Positions 7,381 through 8,493 of a stretch of 8,493 nucleotides of DNA are shown in pieces; position 1 is the stretch's first letter, and every line of letters starts with the position of its first letter. The position numbers were made by a program, and so were the translations under genes. Source of the DNA: Bacillota bacterium (GTDB lineage: Bacteria > Bacillota_B > Desulfitobacteriia > Desulfitobacteriales > Desulfitobacteriaceae); NCBI GenBank assembly GCA_021779415.1, contig JAJYAS010000113.1, positions 1-8,493 of the forward strand, written 5' to 3'. The notes below the pieces were generated by a model that was given only the letters and a program-made list of their open reading frames with translations, made no database searches and had not been told where the DNA came from.

Positions 7381-8493
7381 CGGGCTGCCTCCGCCAGATC
7401 ATCAAACAGGAAGATGTAATCGGGCATTGCTAAGAGACCATCCTCGCAATGCAAATTGATTGGGCGGTCACTGGCTTTCTCAAGGGAAAAAGTGCGTCCG
7501 GTTTCCGTTTTCCCTTGGCGATTAGGGTTGGCCATGCATTTACTGATCCAAGTGAGCAAAGTTTTACGGATAAACGTCGTCAGCTCGGGAAGGTTGCGCA
7601 GGACAATACGATTATTTTGAATGAGATTATCGAGTAACTGTTGTTCAATTTCCTTTTCCTTTAAATAGGCCTCTAAGGCAGCTTTTTTGCGTTCCGATTG
7701 ATCAACAACCGCATTCGGTCTGCCTTTTTCTCGGTAGTTTCTGACCTTAGGGCGAATCTCTATTTCGGAGGGTGGTTCATCCCAGATCTCGACTTCGAAA
7801 CTTTCCGTCAGCTTGGGACGATCGACCCATAAGTGGCGCGTATGGAAGACACCAAAAACACAGGCTGAGAGTTCATGAGCCTCTTGTACGCTATCTAGGT
7901 TGGAAAACCACTTAGCCAAGTGTAAATAATCCAAGCGTCGGTTGCGCAGATTGTGATGAGTTTCGCCAAGACGCTGGGCAAAGCGGGTTAGACGGCGGAT
8001 AGTATCATTAGTTGCGTTCTGAAGATAGAGCAGATCGCTTTCGCTGCCTCCATCTCCCAGGAACCAGGTTCTAAGACTTTCCCATTCATTCTGAAAACGC
8101 TCAATCAGCTGTTCTTTACTGGGACGGACGTCCAAGCGGGGAATAGACAGTTCATAGTCTGCGACACATTCCGTGAGTTTTTGAGAGAAGGTCAAGGGGG
8201 CCTCCTCAAGTAAGCCTTCAATCCGAAAGGAGGTTCTCTGTAAGCTCGTCATAAAATTGCGAAGGTACTCTGTTAACGCCTCTTTATAGACCAGAAAGGC
8301 GTCGGTCATCATTTGTTCCTCTACTTTTTCACTATGCAGGTGGGCTAAGTAATCCGCCGCATTATCTGTCAGACGATGAAAGTTCTCATACAGGTCTTGC
8401 CAGAGGAGATAAATCTCTTCATTCGTTTTACTAAAAACAGCGTCTGGTTTCACCCAAGCGGCGGTCAGGTCCATTAAATTGCCCAGTAAGCGA
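7377..8493 (-). CDS. jetA: Wadjet protein JetA: kleisin/MukF-like subunit (DUF2397, TIGR02677-like), 5' end outside the window
   Basis: JetA is the kleisin of the Wadjet motor and links JetC heads to JetB. The frame is open to the right edge: residues RLLGNL precede the first in-window Met (8472-8474) with no stop. The family is usually near 490-500 residues, while 365 are present from that Met. The N-terminal winged-helix part of roughly 120 residues is therefore probably outside the window, and this Met is internal. Family blocks, numbered from that Met, are LYENFHRLTDNAADYLAHL (28-46), the AFLVYKEALTEYLRNF helix (59-74), NRRLDYLHLAKWF (178-190), AHELSACVFGVFHTRHL (199-215) and the C-terminal INLHCEDGLLAMPDY (339-353). 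Residues 260-285 are a charged helix. The TGA stop overlaps the jetB ATG, placing both in one transcript. It is first in the visible operon, so the promoter should lie to the right of the window. Confidence 0.93.
   Translation of the reverse strand, partial: RLLGNLMDLTAAWVKPDAVFSKTNEEIYLLWQDLYENFHRLTDNAADYLAHLHSEKVEEQMMTDAFLVYKEALTEYLRNFMTSLQRTSFRIEGLLEEAPLTFSQKLTECVADYELSIPRLDVRPSKEQLIERFQNEWESLRTWFLGDGGSESDLLYLQNATNDTIRRLTRFAQRLGETHHNLRNRRLDYLHLAKWFSNLDSVQEAHELSACVFGVFHTRHLWVDRPKLTESFEVEIWDEPPSEIEIRPKVRNYREKGRPNAVVDQSERKKAALEAYLKEKEIEQQLLDNLIQNNRIVLRNLPELTTFIRKTLLTWISKCMANPNRQGKTETGRTFSLEKASDRPINLHCEDGLLAMPDYIFLFDDLAEAAR

Overview
The window carries a Wadjet-type SMC anti-plasmid defence operon, read entirely from the minus strand (right to left). 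The gene order is jetA (5' end beyond the right edge), jetB, jetC, jetD. The four proteins match the family set DUF2397/TIGR02677 (JetA, kleisin), DUF2398/TIGR02678 (JetB, KITE), TIGR02680 (JetC, SMC-like ATPase) and DUF3323+DUF2399/TIGR02679 (JetD, Toprim nuclease). This is the set I associate with Wadjet type II. Assignment was made by reading motifs, not by a database search. The system is known, not new; the less expected material lies around it.

The organism is probably a Firmicute (Bacillota), possibly a clostridial one. The grounds are strong GGAGG ribosome binding sites, moderate base composition, a TTG start and the flavour of the proteins. The genus cannot be fixed from this window.

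Layout from right to left: jetA (7377-8493, open at the window edge) overlaps jetB by 4 bp (ATGA). jetB (6142-7380) overlaps jetC by 16 bp, so jetA, jetB and jetC look translationally coupled. jetC (1934-6157) encodes a 1407-residue SMC-like ATPase with intact Walker A, signature and Walker B motifs. jetD (378-1754) breaks the tight packing. It sits 179 nt after jetC, and that gap is mostly a 29-unit imperfect tetranucleotide repeat (1797-1912). jetD appears to start at TTG, with a 13-codon mini-ORF overlapping its start.

The left 377 bases hold no intact gene. They contain a degenerate 42-codon reading frame interrupted by two amber codons (194-319) and a fragment of a Fic-family protein (1-115) with a near-canonical Fic motif. 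These look like eroded accessory-region genes next to the operon.

By established knowledge of Wadjet, JetA, JetB and JetC form a MukBEF-like loop extruder that senses small circular DNA, and JetD cleaves it. All catalytic motifs expected in JetC and JetD are present, so the operon looks functional, provided jetA is intact upstream of the window.
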